From Lithospermum erythrorhizon (Eukaryota > Streptophyta > Magnoliopsida > Boraginales > Boraginaceae), in contig JADFUC010000213.1 of assembly GCA_019722365.1 (NCBI GenBank), positions 217,703 through 281,702 of the forward strand: a DNA stretch of 64,000 nucleotides, in the 5' to 3' direction. The position numbers were made by a program, and so were the translations under genes. The notes below the pieces were generated by a model. The model saw only the letters and a list, made by a program, of their open reading frames with translations. It was not told the origin of the DNA and ran no database searches. Each line of letters begins with the position of its first letter. Position 1 is the stretch's first letter. Shown in pieces: positions 59,510-64,000 of this stretch.

Positions 59510-61933
59510 ATGGAGGAAATGGATGGTTATGTCTCACGTACTTCACTTCAATTTCGCCGCAGGCCTCCCGCGTTCGCGTACTCCTTTCCGATTAAGCGAA
59601 ATTCATCACCCGGCTTTACGGGTTGGCGTCTCCGATGTGAATTTTTCTTATTAGTTCTATACTCACAGTCGCCCGACTCTGAAACTGGGAAGCGTGATCC
59701 CTTTGTTGAGTCCGTTGTTTACTTCGGTTGTCAGCGTAATGTTCTGTGTTGCCACAACCCGAACATGTTTCTGAAGTTCTTTTCTGCTCCGGAATCCTCC
59801 TTCTGGATTACTAAATTCCTCGTTTATCGATCGATCTTCTGATTTTCATAACTAGCGAGTGACGGTGTATAATTAATGACATTGGATCGTGTCGGTAAAT
59901 TGGGTTCTCCGGTAAAGTCGTAACTACCGAGATTGATCAAATCGTAATTATATATATTATCCATTATATAAAAGGATGTATATATGATGTAGTATAACTT
60001 ATTTAATTTGATAAAGTAAATAATATGTTATAGTAACTGATTTTTAATTTTGATAATATGAAGTTAAATATCGGGTTAAATTTATTTATAGGCATTACAT
60101 AAAAAACATGTTTTTTCGTATAATCGTAATTTTATGAGCAGAACCAGTATTGCCTCATTTTAGAAATTCAAAGCTACACTTATTAAGATATGGCATAAAG
60201 AAATTCAAAGAATTGTTAAACAGATCTAATTGACTTTATTAAAATAGTTCAAAGAATCTTAAACATAAATTCAACATTTTACTCAACCTAACCCCATCCA
60301 ATTCATTTTAATTGACTTTAACTATATTATTAAAAAATTTATTATTATGAAAGTATTTTAAAGTTCAATTTTGTCAAAGTTCAATTTGAAAGACGAATCC
60401 AAATTGTTAAATTATGTCAAAGTTTAATTTTAAATTAGTCAAACGACAATTAAAATGGATTACACGAAGTAAAAAAATTCGAATCTTGCCAACCTTATGC
60501 ACGTGACTTGATTTGACTCATGATATTCACATAACAGACTATATATAACGAATTATGCGATGCTTCTTAGGTAAACTAACAAACCAATTTCCATAATTTA
60601 TAAGACAACAAGAGCAAAGGCCATTAAGCGTTTCCTTACAGATATTGAAACAATTTTCTTACAACACGGTCTCCCCGAACCTACCAACCTTTCTTGCCAA
60701 AAATGACGATGAGACAACACAACTTTCCGCAAAGCGATGTTGATAAGCGAATTTGCCCGATGTTTGATGAAAACAAAAGAATTCGCCGTTCTTTATATGC
60801 GAAAGAGGTGAATTGTGTGGTGTTGTTTCTTAGTTTATAAACACTCTTCAGTTGATTCTTAAGCTTGTAAATGTCTACATAATTCGTTATTGGCTTTACT
60901 CGCCGTATCTTGTAGTCATAAAAAATAATAACATCGTTAGATTCGTCTTCTTCTTATCTCCGTTGTGTTCGTTTGTGAGAAATAAACAAGTCATTTAACA
61001 CATAAGTATATCATTTCATGTTAATTTCAATTCAATTAATTGAGATTGTGTAATACTTTCAACTCAAATTGAGATTATGTGATAAAATTTCGATTCAATT
61101 GAGATTATGTAATACTTTCAATTCCATTTAATCAATTGAGATTATGTAATACTTTCAATTCAATTTGAGATTATGTGATAAACTTTCAATTCAGTTGAAA
61201 TTATGAAATTATTGAAATATGTTACAAATGTTATCAATTGAAATTATGAAATTATTGAGAATATGTTACAAATATATTAGTTAAGATATGTGATATATGT
61301 CCAATTGAGATTATGTGTAATCTTTTCAAATTACATCAAATTGTTGTTAAATCGGGGTAGAACCTAGCGAATTTAGCCAATGTTTATATACAAACGACCT
61401 AGTTTACTTCTTGTTCCTTTAGCAAAAAACACTAAGAAACAATGTTAGAAACACTATAAACAGAAACAAAGTTCGCTTGTTTTCCTCGGTAACAACACAT
61501 CCACGTGAATGACTTGACTATCTTTCACTAAAATCGAGGTTCAAGTAATAGGTACCCGTGTGGTATAATAAGCAATTTATTTCGTGTTTATTAAACAATA
61601 TTCAGGTATAATTGGTTGTCTGTCGCGGGTGGCAGCGTATGATCAGTGGAATATTTGATATAATTGGACTATAAGCAGGGCAACAAAAAGCAGTGTCTTA
61701 TTAGCGAGCATCAAATGATTTGGCGCCATGAGGCAGAGCGGTCTGTTAATGGTATTTCTTTGAGGGCGACATTATTTGTTGATAAATTTGGGACTCACGC
61801 TCCGTTAAAATACTTAGACTTCTTTGGGCGTGGCAGGGTAGTCGAGTATGCTTGGGGTGCGTTACTTCCGCTGGCCCCAACTAGGAAGGCGTTAAGTGAA
61901 TCAAAGCAATTGGTTGATAGCCTTTCTACGTGA
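59510..61933 (+). pseudogene. Fragments resembling a plant mobile domain (PMD) protein
   Basis: Two plus-strand open frames lie in the spacer of the inverted repeat. The first (59510-59842, 110 residues) contains FVESVVYFGCQRNVLCCHNP and ESSFWITKFLVYR. The second (61664-61933, 89 residues) contains VNGISLRATLFVDKFG and GRVVEYAWGALLPLAPTRKA, close to the DYAWGALAYAHL-type signature of plant mobile domain proteins. That domain occurs in transposons and in the MAIN/MAIL proteins. About 1.8 kb of AT-rich sequence separates the two frames, so they may not be one gene. Assignment rests on memory of short motifs; the second frame is the stronger case. Confidence 0.4.
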
Positions 61934-62019
61934 GGTAATACCGCGTGTAGCAGATTAAATGAATTATTCATGTTTATAGTTTACTTGAAATAATATCATT
62001 ATTACATTTTCATATTGTA

Positions 62020-62900
62020 GTGTTGGATCTATGAGTCCTTTATTTTGTTGGTGACCACCAGGAGTACCAAGTAGGTACGGTAAAATCAATGAGAAATTGA
62101 TTCCACTTTATTATCTTGTTCGCGACGATTGTGTATCGGTCGTTGGTTGGTTAAATGTGATTCTTGGAACTTGTGTTCACCTTAGTAATTGTATATTACT
62201 AATTTGGGTTCTCATGATAATTTAAGGGTTATGAGCGATTGCGTCTTTTCATTAATCGTTATAATAATAGTAATTGGTGATTATTATTATTATACAACTT
62301 ATTATTATCACGAGCACAGAAAGATCGCTACTGTCTGATGACGTTGGATTATATTTCATGTGAAATTAAAGCACATTGCTAAATTGAGAGTTGATTGTAA
62401 TCCATGAATATTCTCCAATTAGGGATTTTACACATTGATAATGTAAAATAGAAATTGGATGAACGATTAATTAATTAGTCAATTGAATTAATTGATAGTT
62501 AGTTGAGCTTGTTAGTAAGCTTGTTAGTTACTAGTAACAACTTTCTGTTAGTATTTGATTTTACTTATCGGTTTAGTTAAATTTAACAGTGGCTTTCATT
62601 AAATATTCGGTTGGGCTTTAGGTTTGACATATATAATCGAAAACCTATTAGGTTTTTTCAACATAAGTTTTTCATTTCATGAAATGAAAAGAAAAACAAA
62701 GCCTCGAACACCACTCCATTATGGCCGAAAATATCAAGGGAAGGTGAAAATTCTTCGATTTTAATCAAATCGACCATGTTACTTGAAACTAGATAACAGG
62801 ATTGAACCTCTCACGGTGTGTAACCAACTATTGTTGAATAATGGGATTCCATTCAAACTGTTACGAAGATAACGAAATTGTTTGTCGGTAATCAGTTTTC
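62020..62900 (+). repeat. Right arm of the large inverted repeat
   Basis: Inverse counterpart of 57780-58660. Its inner edge begins near TGTTGGATCTATGAGTCC, which would also suit the start of a copia LTR. Confidence 0.7.
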
Positions 62901-64000
62901 GAGTGAACATGTATTCAGTTTATTCTAAATAAAGTTCAAGTGCTTCAAAATTGTTGATCGGGGAAGTCGGAGGCTTCGTTGATGAATCAAGCAAGCGCCA
63001 AGCCTTTCAAAGGGGCTCGTGTTCTTGCTTTTTTATAGGCGTTTGTAAGGAAACTCTTTTTAAGTATTTATCGTTTAAATTTGTAGTATAGACTTTTTGC
63101 CATTTAAACTTAATTGTGTTTGAAAAACGAGATCGTAGTTTCAAATCTTGAAGTATAGATTAGATTCGTAGTTAAATACCGTACAAATGGTAATGGCGTT
63201 TTGTTTGAGAATTAATGACAGAATTGACACTATGAACCGTGAGACCCTTCGAGAGGGTCTCGGGTCCGCGATGTCGAACGCCGGGGCCAGGAGTGCCGAT
63301 GGAGTCCGATAATCGGACCACAGACCTCTGCGATAAGGTCACCTTGAAGCGGGCTTATATGGCGTTGCAGTCCGTCGAGGGCTCGTGAGAGACTGGTCTC
63401 GTTGGGTCCACGATGCGAGATACTTTTTGACTCAAATTTTGTGCAGCTATATAAGCCCCTGCTTTTCAAAACCTAAACAACTTTTACTGACTATTTGAAC
63501 CACAATTTACGAGCATTTATTTCTTTGATAAGCAAAAGGCAAAAAGTCATGCTACTTTATTACTTAATAATCTTTATTGAGAGTTTCCTAGTTGTGTGAC
63601 AATTCATTCATCTCAAACATTTATTGTTTTGAGTGAAATCCTTATTATTAGGAAGCATAGGGTTACTATTAGGTTGGTAGTGCTGAAATCCTAAGAGTGT
63701 GTTCTTGGGTTCACGTCTAGGTTGATTAAGGAGTTGAAATCGCTTAGCGGGTAGCTTGGGTCGTTAGTGGAGACTAAGTGGTGTTTGATAATAGGCTTGA
63801 GAGAGAAGTTCTTTGTGTGTGTCAGAAACGTTCTTGTGGCCCAGTTATCTTTGCCCAAAATCCGAGGTTGGAAGCGGCCCGATTCGGCGATGGGGAACGA
63901 GAAGCTGGCTAATATCTTGTGTATTGTATTTCTTCTTCCCCTTGCTACTTTACTTTAAGTCATCATTATATTATTACTAATCATTTGTTGTTTTTATTAA
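62901..64000. other. GC-rich, promoter-like repeat segment, no gene assigned
   Basis: 63230-63470 is much richer in G and C than its surroundings and is followed by TATATAA at 63448-63454, a likely TATA box. A retrotransposon LTR promoter is the simplest reading. The short frames (63230-63469 reverse and 63767-63958 forward) have no recognisable content. Confidence 0.4.
63241..63261. repeat. Perfect 7 bp stem hairpin
   Basis: GAGACCC and GGGTCTC enclose the loop TTCGAGA. It lies at the left edge of the GC-rich segment, about 190 bp upstream of the TATA box. Confidence 0.8.

Larger units (their letters stand above)
57780..62900. mobile_element. Large inverted repeat flanking a 3.4 kb spacer (candidate TIR transposon or inverted LTR pair)
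   Basis: Arms at about 57780-58660 and 62020-62900 are inverted copies. The left arm, reverse-complemented, reads ATCAACGAGAATTGATTTCA, and the right arm reads AATCAATGAGAAATTGATTC. Both share GGTTCTCATGATAATTTAAG-like and CATTAATCGTTATAATAATA strings, a GGCCGAAA motif and AACCTCTC near the outer end. The spacer carries fragments resembling a plant mobile domain protein. Long-TIR Mutator-like elements carrying such genes are known, but two copia LTRs in inverse orientation would look alike. No target duplication could be found. Confidence 0.6.

Noticed and set aside
1..64000. CRISPR arrays, bacterial operons, rRNA and organellar inserts
   Set aside because: No regular repeat-spacer pattern, no rRNA signatures and no recognisable plastid or mitochondrial genes were found.

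Overview
This window is nuclear DNA from a flowering plant, almost certainly a eudicot. The evidence is intron-split genes with GT-AG junctions, plant-only families (a WOX homeobox factor, a VOZ factor, a RABA1 GTPase) and typical plant transposons (Ty3/gypsy and Ty1/copia elements with tRNA-Met primer sites, CACTA, PIF/Harbinger, Mutator-like, mariner and Stowaway). The species cannot be named from the sequence alone.

Layout. 1-9.1 kb: a PIF/Harbinger remnant (reverse strand) split by a decayed Ty3/gypsy element with long LTRs. 9.1-16 kb: a Stowaway MITE and a decayed CACTA element with subterminal repeats and a reverse-strand TNP2 pseudogene. About 16.0 kb: a possible snRNA-type promoter with no recognised transcript. 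16.5-21.5 kb: a 5 kb element with roughly 270 bp terminal inverted repeats, with a Harbinger copy nested inside it. 21.8-23.8 kb: a WOX9/STIMPY-like gene (+) with one apparent 1-base frameshift. 24.5-29.0 kb: a Mutator-type MITE of the same terminal family, a mariner-like element holding a small two-exon ORF, and a Harbinger derivative filled with an AT-rich microsatellite. 30.4-32.4 kb: RABA1-type Rab GTPase (+). 33.7-40.5 kb: a PP28/PDAP1-type phosphoprotein gene (-) whose first intron holds a Ty1/copia element. 41.4-45.1 kb: VOZ transcription factor (-). 49.1-52.6 kb: OPA3-like gene (-) with a Stowaway-like element in intron 1. 53.6-64 kb: repeat-rich sequence, with a gypsy LTR, a large inverted repeat around fragments resembling a plant mobile domain, and a GC-rich, TATA-containing segment.

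The five main genes are unrelated in function and do not form a pathway: meristem and embryo patterning (WOX9), trans-Golgi/endosome traffic (RABA1), a conserved phosphoprotein (PP28), light and flowering control (VOZ) and a mitochondrial/organelle membrane protein (OPA3). Four of them have clean reading frames with exact splice phase; WOX9 is clean except for one base. The repeats are full of short indels. That contrast suggests uneven sequence polishing on top of real transposon decay, and it should temper any reading of the repeat regions, above all the last 11 kb.
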